Shown here: positions 1-12,739 of the stretch, in pieces
How positions within the stretch are numbered: the first letter of the stretch is position 1
Layout: every line of letters begins with the position of its first letter
Assembly (NCBI GenBank): GCA_964058845.1
Contig: CAXKVR010000141.1
Location: 124,001-188,000, forward strand
From: Carex sylvatica
Lineage: Eukaryota > Streptophyta > Magnoliopsida > Poales > Cyperaceae
Length of the DNA stretch: 64,000 nucleotides
Direction: 5' to 3'
Position numbers and translations under genes: made by a program
Notes under the pieces: model-generated
Told to the model about the DNA's origin: nothing
Database searches by the model: none
Seen by the model: only the letters and a program-made list of their open reading frames with translations

Positions 1-1240
1 TTTAATTTTCAGGAAAAGTATTTATTCCTCTACGAACTTCCAATTTTAACAATTTGTATTTTTAAAATTAGTTGCGGTTCATCCGCTCTATCATGTGATT
101 ATATTCTTATATAACTATTTATTTACATCAGACTTGATTTAGTAAGGTGTTTGATATAGCAGGCTTATATTTGACCTACTATATTAAGAAGAATTTTTTT
201 GTGTGTTTAGTATGTAAATTATTATAAGAAAGAGTTATTTATAAACTTCTCATTTTAAAAATTTATATTGTTATAAATAAATTATCTATACAGTATGTAA
301 TATGAAACCAAAAAATACAATTACACTTCCTTGTACAATTATGTCTCTTACAAATTTTGTCGATTTTCCTTCCTTTCTTAGTAAATATATTTTTTTTTGT
401 TCCTTTATCTTTCTAATTTAGACATACTATTTATCCCTTCCTTCCCTTCTTGTTTAGCGGATATAATTTTTCGCTCATCCGTCTTTCTTTTTTAAGAATT
501 AGCATGAAGATCTTTATATATTAAAGTCAGATAATAAAAGTTCAAACACCTTAATTATAGAGTGTCAAGTGTTTACGTCAGATATTATATATAGATCGAT
601 ATAAGGAACTAGTGGTAGAGCCGTATAGGTATAAATATCTAAAAAATGTACATACATCGATCATCAATGATTGAGCCTTAATCATAAAAAGATAATTAAA
701 CACTTTAATCACCATGAGGTGGCTAAACACCTTCCATGATTTTTAAAATCCAAATAATTAAAGCATAGTACAATTTAACTGCTCTTTGATTTTTTTGTAT
801 GTATTTGCCTGTTTTGGTGAATTTTTTTTAATTCTTTTCATCTTTTTTTAGTGCACCACAACAACAAAACTTCCTTCTCAATAAAGAAAGAGCTAATAAA
901 ATTACTTCAAATGAGATTGCTACTGTATTTATATTCATATATAGGTCTAAAAATTAAGTATATATAAAAGCATGAACTTATGTATTTAAAATAGTTTTGA
1001 TAGACATAACAGTTATCTGTTTTAGTTATCGGCTGTATTTTTTATAAAATTAAATGGTAAAAAGTATTATTATCTGGTGTGATGTAGATTTTATTTTTAT
1101 TGAGATAAAATTTAGAAATGAGGTTTAGTTCTCTTTATTCATATTCTAATTATACACCTGCATGGGAGAATATTTTACTTACACAAAATATTATAATATA
1201 ATAATAAAATAATGTTAAAACTCCAAAACATAGATGGACG
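1..1240. other. AT-rich intergenic DNA, no gene seen
   Basis: No open frame of convincing composition, splice pattern or recognised family is visible on either strand. The sequence is AT-rich with short homopolymer runs. Confidence 0.6.
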
Positions 1241-1739
1241 TAGTGTAAAGAAAAAACCCGGGGTCCAGATCCAAACCGGTCGAATTGTAGACAAGACTCG
1301 GACCGATCTGATCCTTGCTAGACTCCTGAACTGGATCAGACTAACTCAAGGGACGAGTCTAGCAAGGATTTGACCTGCCCAAACCCATCCCACACTAACC
1401 CGAGACCCATCTAGACTCGGACCGGACTAACCCAAGATCCGCCTAGATCCGGACCGGACCGAAATAAATAGAAACAAACCTGTTTCAGCCAAAAACAGTC
1501 CACTGTTTAAAAAAAAAAAAAAAGATCCAGATCAGACCCAGACCCGACTCGAACCGTGGATCGGACAAGACTGACCCGTGTGAATTTGGACCATGGATCT
1601 AGCACGGATTTGAACCAACTCCTCTAAACTAGACCTGTCGGATCTAACTCGTGCTAACCCGTAGACCCGTGCAACCCCGGGACTGTGGACCGTGGACCGG
1701 TTGGGTCCAGACCGGACCGGACCCGTTTTCAATTCACTA
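1241..1739. mobile_element. Non-autonomous hAT-like element (TAGTG ends)
   Basis: A 499-bp GC-rich island in AT-rich DNA. It begins TAGTG and ends CACTA, and the terminal ~26 bp on each side are inverted imperfect copies (both run into AAAAC/CCGG...GTCC). The interior is a dense array of short GACCGG / GACCCG / TCTAGAC-type motifs, like the reiterated subterminal transposase-binding sites of Ac-type hAT elements. The flanking 8-mers are gatggacg (1233-1240) and gatggatc (1740-1747), 6 of 8 identical, which fits an aged 8-bp target duplication. The ends match those of the large hAT at 57,201-63,467, so that family could have mobilised it (inference). It has no coding capacity; the small antisense ORF inside is a by-product of the repeats. 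Confidence 0.65.
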
Positions 1740-4700
1740 GATGGATCGGAAAAAAAATTGTTTTTTTTTTTTTTGAATCCTCTGTGGTTAAATTATATCC
1801 ATCGATTACATTGAAATAGAAGATAAAGTTCAGTTACTTTTCAAAAAATCCGTCCACTTTAAAATAACGAACGATTCATATAAATCAGTAATTCTATAAT
1901 AAAAAGATTTACGTATGCGCTCTTAAAGAATATTCTCATTTTTTGTCGTTTTCCCATCTCAATAAAAAAATTCAAAATAATATATACAAATGTGCAATAG
2001 CACAAGTACATGAACAGCATGAACACCATAAATTTAATGTTTGAATTTCTGAATAACAATGTTTGACATACATATCCACGTATTAAAAAGGGTCAATTAA
2101 TATATTTAATTTTTAATTTGTCAATCGCTATATAAAGTTGGCATTATATATTGAAACTGAAGTTTATATTATGATTTTTAAAATGGAGAGGAAGTTGCAC
2201 TTCAATTTCAATGCCTTTGGATTTTGGAAGAGTGCAGGACCACTAAACACATCTCTATCACCAGGTCATTCCCGATTTCTCGCACACATATCGTATCGTA
2301 TCGTGAACGAGATATCTCCGATTTTCATATTTTCCCCTAAAAAAAGGTTTGACTGACACGTAAACTGCAACCTGTCTTTTCCATTCCGATCTCTATCACT
2401 TATCTTGTGACTTGTCCAGAGAATCAATCTTTTCAAATTATCGTATCGGGAAAATTTCATATTAATGTATCGTGATATATCGAGAGAGTGCAGTCTTTTC
2501 ACGCAAAGGACGTATGTAGGTCCTTGTTCAATGGATTTTCCATTTTTGCCCCTCGAGCGCCTTTAGAAATACAAAAATAATCCAAGTAGGGGTATTTTCG
2601 GCATTCACTGAAAAAGCCTAAGATGCAGCAAATTGATTCGTCTGCCAGTATAGGACAATCTCACTTGCCCTTCTAGTTCGTGATATTTACGATTTTGGAC
2701 AGATGTTTCTTTCTTGGACATTTCGAACTCGCATTATTATACTGCCTTTTTGTGTGGACCTTAATTGTTCCCAGCTTTATTACACATCTCCGATTCGCGT
2801 CCCAATATAATTATTCTCTTTAAAATAAATTATGTTATCCATATGTAACAAATATAGCTTGGAGTCTATATTGTCGTTTTTTTATTATAATAATTATTCC
2901 AGCAAATTAAGATTATTTTTTTTTGTGCAGTTTAATTGATTTTTCTAGCTATTTATCATGACAACGGACATATAATATCTTGAAATTGATTTTACAAAAC
3001 AAAAGTTCAAAATGATGGGTTCTCTGGTCAATTTTTCTTTTTTTTTCCTGTTAAAAAATAAACTAAATATTTCTCTTAATTATTTCCCAACTCTATTTTT
3101 TCAAAAAATATGACTTAAAAATGGTTTTCAACTGCAAGTTAGTCTCTGTGAATTTTCTAATTCGGTTATTAAAAACTTTTGAATTGCACAATTTTGTCTT
3201 TACAGTTGATTAGTTACGGATTAAATTCGTTTAACACAATCACTTACGAATTGACTGTGTAAATTCAATTTAGCCACCCAATTGACGCACTTTCTTACCA
3301 AAATAATTGTGAAAGCATGTATACTAGCATTAATTTGCGAATAATACATTGGTCAAATATTTTTTGCTTTCTTTAAAAAAAATTAGCTATAATATATTAC
3401 TGTTGATCCAAAGACACCTAAAAGAAGGTGAATAGGTGTTTTTAAATTTTTAATCTAAGTTAAATTACTACACGTGTCTACAAGTTATTCGTGGCAAAAA
3501 TTATAATAACTTTAATCTAAACTAATAAATATGAAAGTCAGTAGTAGCGTTTAGAAACACTTGACACGAGGGATGTTGACGGAGTTCGGCACTAATGCCT
3601 ACGTCTTTGGGACTTCGTGACCTTCGAGATGGCACGTCTTTCTTTACCTAATGAGAAATGAGTACAAGGTGGAACCGGTGAGCTCTTAAAAAGCTTGGAA
3701 AGTCACACAGCCCGAGCACGAAAATGGCTCAAGAGCACTAAAGGCTCTAATACAAGAGAAACGAGCACTCAAGGCTCTAGTGTTTGAATGAATAAAAGAT
3801 CTCTCACAAATCACTCTAATTCTTATAGGAGATTGAGTATGGTGGAGTAGATTTTTTATTGTTGAATGAGTATTGAAGTTTCAAAATCAAGTAACCAATG
3901 TAGCTCTCTTTTTGAGTTGAGAAGAAGATGATTGACGGCTGAAGCACACACAAGAAACCTAGTATTTGCTTCTATATAAAGCGAGATAAGCAAATATAGG
4001 TTTATAAAAGTTACCACATCTAAAGTCTGTCTTCCACGGCCTATAGCAATCCATCCGATTTCGGCATATGACCACTTTTCAAAAAGCTTGTGAATAGTAT
4101 ATATTGATTTTGAAGTCTTAGCCTTCATTGGAACAATGGTGCAGTCAGTTATCTCAAGGACAAAGGAAAGAGCCTCAACGATCTTGTTGCAATTCTAAAT
4201 TTTATGAACCTGCACATATCTCAACTCAAGAAAATTGTTAAATTCAATAAATATATGTTTTGTAAATCTAGTCAAACAGACAAGTAGATTATGGCACAAC
4301 CCAAAAAAAAATTACTAGTATCGTACCCGTGCGTTGTAACAGAAATATATTATAAAATGAAGAAGATAAAAAAATTGATTTATAATTTGAATTTCAAACT
4401 TTGATGCAAGTAAAGAGATTTGATAAAAAAAAGAAAAAAAAAAGACAAATGGCTTGTAAAAATGTATATATCCCATAGACAAAAGTCAAAATGGCAAAAA
4501 ATATTTAGTGAAAGTGAATATGTATTAATAAATTAGTTGCTTCATTTTTAGTACTAATTATAGTTAATGTTACTAAAATCCCTCCTTAACATATATTCTT
4601 CATATAATTAACAACTGAAACTAAGAACGAATCTGAACATACTAATAAAACATAATATTTTATCTTATCAAAATTGAAGAAGTAAAATTGTAAAAAGATT

Positions 4701-4917
4701 CACTAAAAAGATTCACTATAGCTTAAATTGAGTAATGTATTAAATTTGGAGATATCAAACAATTTGATAAGATATCAAATACTGATAAAATATTTTTAAA
4801 AGATGCCAGTATTTGATCTTATTAAAAATAAATTGATCATCCACAATGATTCTTAAATAAGAAAATAAGGAATGAGAGATAACTAGATAGGAGAAATAAG
4901 AAAAGAATAATTATTTT
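1740..4917. other. Intergenic, no gene recognised
   Basis: AT-rich DNA with many short unrelated ORFs. The interval ~3,560-3,800 is less AT-rich and repeat-like, with several GAGCAC..GGCTC repeats, but I could not assign it to an element class. The minus ORF at 3,856-4,128 shows no recognisable domain. Confidence 0.5.
4314..4345 (-). mobile_element. Possible Helitron 3' end
   Basis: Read on the minus strand, a short palindrome-forming stretch containing ACAACGCACGGGT is followed about 5 bases later by ACTAGT. That resembles the hairpin-plus-CTAG 3' terminus of plant Helitrons. A diverged relative with the same orientation occurs near 9,828-9,860. No 5' TC end or Rep/helicase sequence was found, so this is only a terminal-motif match. 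Confidence 0.25.
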
Positions 4918-5924
4918 AGTACCCGCACTACAGTATCCGTGCTACATTACCCACACTTAGAGGAATAAATGTACTATGGTCCCCACTAATTATATTGTGT
5001 CCACTAATTATTATTATAAAAAGATCTAATATAGTCTCAACTAATTATTATTCAAAATCCCAGTACATCATTTCTTTATGGTCACCACTAATTATATAGT
5101 TTCTCTTTTACAGTCCCCGCACTCGTTCCCGCATCAACTTTCTCTAACAAAAATAGTTGAATTCATAGGAATAAATACTTCAATGCATAAATATAAATAC
5201 TTTTAGTACTTAAACATTAATACTTTCAGTGTCAAATGTAAAAAACACTTAGATATTTATACTTTTGTAGTTATAAATACTTAGAAGATCATATATTAAC
5301 ACTTAAAAAAATATTAATACTTTGATGCATAACTTGTTATGATTATCCCTTTTTGAGTTCTCCAATTTATCTCCGCGTCAGCCTTCCTCTAATAAAAATA
5401 GTTGACCTCATACGTATAAATAATTTAGTGTATAACTATAAATACTTTAAATACTTAGATATTAATACTTTTAGTGTCATGTGTAAAAAATACTTGCAAA
5501 TATATGTATAAATACTTGTATGGCGATGTATAAATAATTGTGCGACGAAGAGTCTGGAGGTACGTCATCATGGATCTCATTTGAGAGAAAAAATTATGTA
5601 GGTATTAATAATTGAGAAAAAAATTAAAATTGTGGAGATTTTGCCGTCCTTATAGGAAGTTACCTTTCTACATTTAATTTTCGGTGGTCCCCCATAGGTA
5701 CAGTACTTCGAGTACTATTATTTTCGTGCTACAGTACCCGCACAGTAGATAATTGTTCACCTCATAGATATAAATACTTATGTACTTAGATATAAACACT
5801 TTCGTGCATAGGTATTAATACTTTAGCAAAGAAAATCGAATTGTGGAGTTTTTGCAATCCCCACAAAAGTTATTTTTTCACATTTAATTTTCGGTCCCCC
5901 TGCGGGTACTGTAGTGCGGGTACT
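4918..5924. mobile_element. Non-autonomous element with 18-bp perfect terminal inverted repeats
   Basis: The 18-mer agtacccgcactacagta at 4918-4935 recurs exactly inverted at 5907-5924. Further diverged copies of the CCCGCAC/ACAGTAC motif lie inside (about 5,110 and 5,695-5,745), so the ends are partly reiterated. The interior is AT-rich and repeats phrases such as AAATACTTAGATATTAATACTTT. There is no coding potential. Superfamily is uncertain because I could not identify a clear target duplication. Confidence 0.5.
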
Positions 5925-6504
5925 GTTATCATCTCTCATAAGAAAACAAAAAATTAATTTTCTCTCCAATTTTGTTCTCTATTCAATTTTAATTGTAACA
6001 TATCGTGTGGCAGTATGTGTGACGAGTATATTTTTGACTAAATTTAGACTCTACATGTAAAAAAAGATACATTTAATCAAAAAAAAAATTATTTAATTGA
6101 AAAATTAATATTAAATCTGAAATTTCATCTTTAAATCACAATCATTGATGAATCAGGACAGCGTAATATAAGAACGGAGATAGTAAAAATTGAATGCTAG
6201 GGTCTAATGCCCTGCGGTCACAATTAAGGAGGAGCCATAAATTAGTAAAGTAAATATTCTAGAATGTACTTTTCAATTGGTTGTAAAGGAAGTCCCGTGT
6301 ATCACGTTAGGGTTATCATTGGATGCCACACAAGAGTTACAACGTGCAACGACAGTAGTTTAATAGTGATGCATGCGTATTTGTTCAAGGGGGGTTAATA
6401 ACCACCCTTTATGCATTTTTTAGCCCTGTTTGGCCGCGTTAATGTTGCCGTGGGAAAAAAAATGAAACAGTAATTTTCAGTTTAATTTTTGTGCTCATAC
6501 TTAT

Positions 6505-6610
6505 TTTTAATTGGAGGCTGAACAAGCCCTTAAAGAGCGAGTCTATGGCACTTTGCATTTTAATTGGAGGCTGAACAAGCCCTTAAAGAGCGAGTCTATG
6601 GCACTTTGCA
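6505..6610. repeat. Exact 53-bp tandem duplication
   Basis: A 53-bp unit starting TTTTAATTGGAGGCTGAACA occurs twice head to tail (6505-6557 and 6558-6610) with no mismatch. It abuts the left end of the following MITE, so it may be a recent replication-slippage or insertion-associated duplication. Confidence 0.9.
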
Positions 6611-7016
6611 TATCACGGATTGAATGATCAGTAATACATATTAATATTTTTATTTTTAAAATTTTAACAGTCGATTACCATTTAACATGATTCTTATATG
6701 TAATACATATTACTGTTTAATATGATGTTTATATGAAAATATGAATATATACTTGCAAACTGAATTTCATATTTCTTTAGAATGTTTTTTATATTTTTTA
6801 CGATAAGTAGAAAATTACTTGATTTGAAAATTATGGACCATCCAAAAACAATATTTTTCTACCTATCGTAAAAAATAGTAAAAAAAATATAAAATGTATA
6901 AAATTCGGTCTGTAAGTACATATTCATATGAAAATCATTTTGAATGGTTCAGATCGACCATTATGATTTTAAAAATAAAAATATTGATCCCTATTACGCA
7001 CCAAACCGTAATATGC
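6607..7016. mobile_element. Palindromic MITE
   Basis: The left part (TGCATATCACGG..., then AATATTTTTATTTTTAAAAT...CGATTACC) is the reverse complement, with mismatches, of the right part ending CCGTAATATGCA. The centre also folds (CGATAAGTAGAAA / TTTCTACCTATCG). The core resembles the TA-flanked MITE family seen at 10 kb and 40 kb (shared GATCGACCATT and TACATATTCATATG-type phrases). Non-coding. Confidence 0.6.
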
Positions 7017-7658
7017 ATAGTACCATTGACTTACTCTTTTCCAAATACTCCCCCGGTCCTATTATATTTATAACGAGAGTGAGGTATAGTCAGGATTTTT
7101 ATTAGAGGCAAAACTTTTTGCTGATATAATTAGTAGATTGTGAGTTGTTGTGAATTAACCAATTTAAATCGTGGACTGTCCACAAATAGACAAAAATTTC
7201 TTTCAAGATAAATAATAGTCTGATTATACATAGACTTATATTTAGTTTGTTCAATTTGACTCCGCCACTATTTACAGCGTCACTATTATAAAATACACAT
7301 TCATTCAACTATTACGTTGTATTTTTTTTAGTTTAGTATAAATTAATGGTTAACATCTGTCATATATTTTTGAAAAATCCAAAATGTATTTTGATAGCGT
7401 CAATACTTGTCATAATATTGAAAATTATTTTTTGAACTCTAAAATATACTCACTTGACTATTTGTACATTTGTCTATTACATATACATGTTTTATGTTTT
7501 GAATTTTTATATTTATTGTATTGATTATTCCAAATACACGCTTAATTATTGCATAATATACGTTCGAGTATTGTGCAATACGCACCTATTTATTTATTTA
7601 TTTAAAAAAATTATTTTAAGACAGTTGAAGTATAATATTTTTGGTATGTTGAGCTGAC

Positions 7659-8020
7659 TAGGGGTGACAAAAAAACTCGTAGCTCGTGGCTCAATCGTAA
7701 CTTGTACTTGACTTGTTCGTTACTGGACTGAGATGTTAACGAGCCAGTTCGTTACTAGCTAGCTCAGTTAGGCATCAATATGTGAATTTGTGTGTATTTT
7801 ATACTGTCTAGTTCGGTCTAAAAAGTTTATAGAATTCATTTTCTTCTTAAAACAAGATTCAATTAGCGAGCCAGCTCGTCAGCTCGGATTGACTTGTTAC
7901 AAGTTCAAGCTAAGATTTTAGCTCGGATACCCTAGGTCCAACTTGCTCTGCTGTAGTTTAGTCTAGAATTAACAAGCTAAGCTAGAATCTAGCTCAGACC
8001 GAGCTAGCTTGTTGCCCCTA
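7659..8020. mobile_element. Non-autonomous hAT element, 362 bp
   Basis: The ends are TAGGGGTGACAA (left) and, inverted, TAGGGGCAACAA (right), 10 of 12 identical and typical of the Ac-like CAGGG/TAGGG class. The flanking 8-mers gagctgac (7651-7658) and gagctgag (8021-8028) differ at one base, as expected of an 8-bp hAT target duplication. The interior is filled with short AGCTCG/GAGCTAGC/TCGTTAC motifs on both strands, acting as likely subterminal binding repeats. It encodes nothing. Confidence 0.75.
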
Positions 8021-9975
8021 GAGCTGAGAAAGGAGCCATTTTCAATTTTTATTTGTTTTGTTGTTCACTATGGCGATGGTATCAGAGCTGTATCAGGAAC
8101 AACACACAGCAACAGCAACTTGCAAGGTTTTCCTTGTACCTTATCTATCGCAAATTTTCGCATTAAATTTAAAGGTGATATTCATATTTCATATTATGGT
8201 TGGTTCAAATAATTTTGCAGAAATACACGTGGCCAGCTAGCTAAGTTGTCAGAGACAGAGAGTGACTGACTATTAATCTATTTATTATCCATGACTATCA
8301 TACATAATAATAATAATAGTATAATAGACATTAAAACAATTTCAATTTAATCCGTATTTAGTATGTCTGAATTTTCAATCTGTCGGTTCGAATCTTGATG
8401 CAGTTCGCACAACATCGACCGACATCAAACCGCTTCCGATTCCATCTGCTTTCAGAGATTTCTTTTTCAAACAAGTCTAGTCTAGGTAGTCTAGGTCTCA
8501 TATATCTTTTGATTATTCTTTGAGAAAATGATTTAAATTCAATTCAGAAGAAAATTATTTTCACAAAAATAGGAAGTAGGGTTAGGGAAAAAGGGGTGGA
8601 TTCCAAAGAAGGCATCCAGGTTGGAATTGGATAGATAAAGCAATAACAGCGTACCATTGTCCTTTCCTGCTAGATGCAATGTGCTCCCTCGAACACCAAA
8701 CATCAAACCTTTGCTTCCTCTCCATTCAACTTCAACCTTCAATTACTGTATCTTTCCACTTCCAACACTCTCTGCCTCTCTGCTTAAAACATGCGTCAAC
8801 CGTTCGATAAAACTTGTTCAATTTTGTAACCTTTTAATTGTCACAATAATATATTTTCTTCTACAGAAATTTAAAACTATCATTGTCCTTCTAAATTTTA
8901 AAACCTTTTGCGTTTATAATTTTTTTTTTTTTTTCAAAAGTCAAGCATCACATTTTTTTCCTAAATTACAAAAATAAAATATAAGATTATTGATATATAC
9001 CTAAGTTCGTCGCAGTTGTTAGAATATGTTGACCATAATAGACTTAACAAATTGAAGTTATAAATCTTGATTAAATTATTACCAAATAATATATCATTTT
9101 TACATTTTCAGCCTGGATTTTGTTGGAGAGCAAACCTTTTTCTTTTTTTTAAAGCTTCGCGGAGGCTATGAAGTGGTGACAGAGATTGAACTTTATTTTC
9201 GACCTTTCAATATCCAACATTTTTAGAAAAAAATTTCAACCAACTTTGTTATCTCCCCATTCTCTGTTGGAGAGCAAACTGTTTTTTTGAAGGTTAGCGG
9301 CAAGGACCGACTAACGATTCTGTATTAATAAAAAAGTTTTTTACAAAGCTCAGTGGTACCTGGATAACCTCTATTAATTCCTTAGATTTATTCTATATAC
9401 AAAAGTTGGAGAGCAAACTTAATGAATAACATTTATCACAAGCCTTCTCTTACGATTTGATAAATATGAGATTTTTTGCAATTTAGGAAAAAATAAACGT
9501 TATACAATCCAATCAATATGACCAACCAATTCAGATCAAATAGTAAATTATATACATTGGTTCCCTTCAGTAAATAGTCTTATTTAGATAATAATGCAAT
9601 GGCTTAGAATATGACAGATTGATAGCAAACTTTACAATCGGAACAAATTTGTCGTCAACAATTTTGTATATTAACAAAACATTTTGGTAATTTTTTCAGA
9701 AGTTTTAACATCAAAATAAAAGGCACACTACTAAAGTCCACAGATAGATAATTTTTTTTTATTCCTAACAGGTAATTCTTCAAAAAAAGAAACAAAAAAT
9801 GTCAAAAATTTAGATCCATATCCTCTTACTAGCTATTATTGTGCCATACGTTGCAACGGTGTCATATTCTAATAGAACAAAAAGAAAATCTCATGCAAAA
9901 TGATATATTTTCATATAAAATTTAGATTAAATGATATATTAAATAACATCTACACGTACATAATACTTTTTAAAT
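8021..9975. other. Intergenic, no gene recognised
   Basis: Small ORFs (8,009-8,240 plus; 8,539-8,742 minus; 8,657-8,977 plus) overlap each other and lack recognisable domains or splice structure. The segment 8,540-8,760 is less AT-rich and could be an old gene fragment, but I cannot name it. The phrase TTGGAGAGCAAAC recurs three times between 9,120 and 9,420. Confidence 0.45.
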
Positions 9976-9976
9976 A

Positions 9977-10020
<44 letters not shown>

Positions 10021-10430
10021 TTGAGCTAAAATAAGCCATGGCTTATTTCGCGTTGGTGAGCTATGACTCATTTTAGCCATTTTGAAAATTCAAACCATCA
10101 ATCCGAACCATTCATCTTGTTCTCCATATTGAAATGTGCTTCGAGACCAAATTTTATATTTTTTGGAATTTGTTTACTATTTATTAAACATTTTTTAAAA
10201 TTGTTGATCCGATAGTCCAGAAAATTTTACTGTTCCCAGCAAAACAACAATTTCAAAAATGCTTAATAAATAGTAAAAAAATTCTAAAAAATGTAAAATT
10301 TGGTCTCCAAGTACATTTCAATATAGAGATCACATCTAATGGTTCGGATCGGCCGTTTGGAGTTTCAAAGTGAAAATACAACGTGGAGTACAAACGCTTG
10401 GTGAGCCATAGCTCACCCAAGTCCATCTCT
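10021..10430. mobile_element. TA/GA-flanked palindromic MITE
   Basis: A foldback whose core (CCGAACCATTCATCTTGTTC, then GAGACCAAATTTTAT, mirrored by GGTCTCCAAGTACATTTCAA and GGTTCGGATCGGCC) belongs to the family found again at 10,599, 39,476-41,215 and 50,410. It is bordered by (AT)n(AG)n on the left and (CT)n(AT)n on the right. The two termini are not complementary to each other, so this copy also looks chimeric. Non-coding. Confidence 0.6.
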
Positions 10431-10442
10431 CTCTCTCTCTAT

Positions 10443-10464
<22 letters not shown>

Positions 10465-10488
<24 letters not shown>

Positions 10489-10590
10489 GGCTATGGTACA
10501 TTGCAATGCATAAGCATTTTTGTACATTGGACTATAAATCACCGATTCGAAGTTCAAATGACTAATCCAAACCGTTCAGATATTATTTAT
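10465..10590. mobile_element. Truncated MITE half
   Basis: Contains the left terminus of the type seen intact at 40,347-40,754 (TACATTGCAATGCATAAGCA, then TTGGACTATAAATCACCGAT) and stops after ATCCAAACCGTTCA. The second half is missing, and the truncation runs into a TA tract and the next MITE. Confidence 0.55.
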
Positions 10591-10598
10591 ATATATAT

Positions 10599-10996
10599 GA
10601 GTAAGGTTAGGGTGCTATGGGTTGCATAGAGGACTACGGTGCTACGGCTCAATATTCAAGTTTTTAAAATCCTAACGGTCGATCCGAACTGTTCATCTTG
10701 TTCTCCATATTAATATGTGTTTGAAGACCAAATTTTACATTTTTTGAAAATTTTATACTATTTTTTAGATAGTTAGAAAATCAAATATCTGAATGGTGCA
10801 GAATTTTTTAGATCAAGTGAGTTTCTACCTATCTAAAAAAATAGTAAAATATTTCTAAAAATATAAAATTTGGTCTCCAAACACATATTAATATAGAGAA
10901 CAAGATGAACGGTTCGGATTTACCGTTAGGATTTTGAAAAGTCAAATATTGAGCCGTAGCACCGTAGCTCTCTATGCAACCCATAGCACCCTAGCC
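10599..10996. mobile_element. Palindromic MITE (GTAAGGCTAGGGTGC type)
   Basis: Starts GAGTAAGGTTAGGGTGCTAT and ends with the near-exact inverse ATAGCACCCTAGCC. The whole element folds on itself around GTGCAGAATTTTTTAGATCA. It has the same structure and length as 39,905-40,309, and dinucleotide repeats border both sides. Confidence 0.75.
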
Positions 10997-11016
10997 TCTC
11001 TCTCTCTCTCTCTCTT

Positions 11017-11052
<36 letters not shown>

Positions 11053-11235
11053 GTAAGACTACCATGCTTTGCAAATTAAAGTGAGTGTTTTAATTTGCAC
11101 TCATATATCTAGTTTCAAAGTTCAAATAGTCAATCCGAACTTTTCAACATGTTCTTCATATTAAAATGTGCTTAGAAACCAAATTTTACATTTTTTGAAA
11201 ATATTTTATTATATTTTTTAGAATTTTTTAAAATC
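11053..11235. mobile_element. Truncated MITE half
   Basis: AGTAAGACTACCATGCTTTG followed by the family core (AATCCGAACTTTTCAACATG, CTTAGAAACCAAATTTTACA) and no matching right half. It is a decayed member of the same TA-flanked MITE family. Confidence 0.45.
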
Positions 11236-12264
11236 ATTGTTTTTCATTAAATAAAATAATAATAATAAATTCAGAAAAAATAATAGAAAAATAGAAAAAA
11301 AATGAATACATGACCAATTAATTATCAATCAATTTAAAAATCCCTTAAGTGACATTTAAAAAATAAAAATAAATTATGACCATTCAAATATATGATACAA
11401 TTTGCATGCGGATAAATGTGACGAGTACGTGTCTAAATAAATTTAGATTTATACACACAAGAAAGATGCATAGAATTATAATATTTTATCAGAGGACAAA
11501 TATACAATCTGAAATATCATCTTTTAATCAAAATTATTGGCAGATCAGAACATTTATGTACTTAATATAAGAATGGTGATATGAAGAAGTCATTTTTATA
11601 TTTTTGAAGAAGAACTATTTTTAGTTTATGTAACAAGAGAGCTAACTTTTGATCTATGAGTAAAGACATGTTATTTGATGTGGGAGTTCATGGTTCTAAA
11701 CTTTAATGGAAGAAATTTTTTATTGTAATAATAAAAGTTTGAAAAGAATGTTGGATGACTTTGACCCTTAACCTTCTAATTAAAAAGAAAAATTATGTAA
11801 CAAAAAATGCTTATCATACATAAGACATTTTATACACAAATTGAATATTCTTACTATTTACGAGTTGTAATTTATTAAATTAGTGCTCACGAGATAACAT
11901 AAAAATCATACAACTTTCTTTTTTGTACACTGAAAGGTTATGCAGTACTTGTATACTATTTATGCCTGGTGTTCGATACATGCTTTTGATGTTGTGTTTG
12001 TCAGATTTTTGAAGAGACAGGAAAGGAGTGTTCTGGTCCTTTCGATGTTGTTTTCACGACATAATCGATGAAAAAAAAAAGAGTGATTTTTAATCTTAAA
12101 ATTAAATAAATCAGTTTCACTCGGTCTGAGAGAAAATAATTTCTCCTCAGTCAGAGTTCTAAAAAGCTACACACTATAATTTTTTCGGATCTCAAAAGCT
12201 ATGACATTATTAACTGCTTTTCTTTTATAATGATTCTATATAGCTAGCTATGATTGCACTATAA
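11236..12264. other. AT-rich intergenic DNA
   Basis: No gene or clear element recognised. Only short ORFs are present, with low-complexity A-rich stretches around 11,260-11,370. Confidence 0.5.
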
Positions 12265-12726
12265 GGATATGTTTGGATGTATCAAGAATATGAGCTATTA
12301 TAAAATAGAGGTTATTCGGAATAACAATGTACATCCAAACAACATTTTTGCTATTCGGAATAGCTATAATATTTGCTATTCTCTATTCCTCGTAAATGTT
12401 AGAATAATTACTATTCGGAAAATGCAAAGAGAGAGAAAAAATGCTTTCTCGGATTTTCACCAGTACTTTTGTTATCTCCACGTTTGACAATTCGTTTGAT
12501 ATCCCACTTACCCATCTTTTTTCTTAATTAGTACATTGTTAACACTATTATTTATTAGTCACAACTATTTACTATTCTAAATTTACAATCTAAACAATAT
12601 TTTTACTAATCCGAATAACATCAATTTCACACTAATCTAAAAATCACTAAATATTTTTCTTTATTCTTATTTACTATTCTCAAATTTCACTATTTTAACT
12701 ATTCTAACTTACATCTAAATGTATTC
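12265..12726. mobile_element. Tourist/PIF-Harbinger-like MITE
   Basis: The left end GGATATGTTTGGATGTA and the inverted right end GAATACATTTAGATGTA form an imperfect ~17-bp TIR of the GG-TGTTTGG-TG type, common in Tourist-like elements. The trinucleotide TAA directly abuts both ends (12262-12264 and 12727-12729), matching the 3-bp target duplication of PIF/Harbinger. The 9-mer tgcactata also occurs at both borders, slightly further out. The interior repeats ATTCGGAATA motifs and has no gene. Confidence 0.6.
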
Positions 12727-12739
12727 TAACTGCACTATA

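Noticed and set aside
8539..8742. Candidate minus-strand peptide gene
   Set aside because: 66-residue frame without recognisable motif and with an overlapping plus-strand ORF of equal quality.
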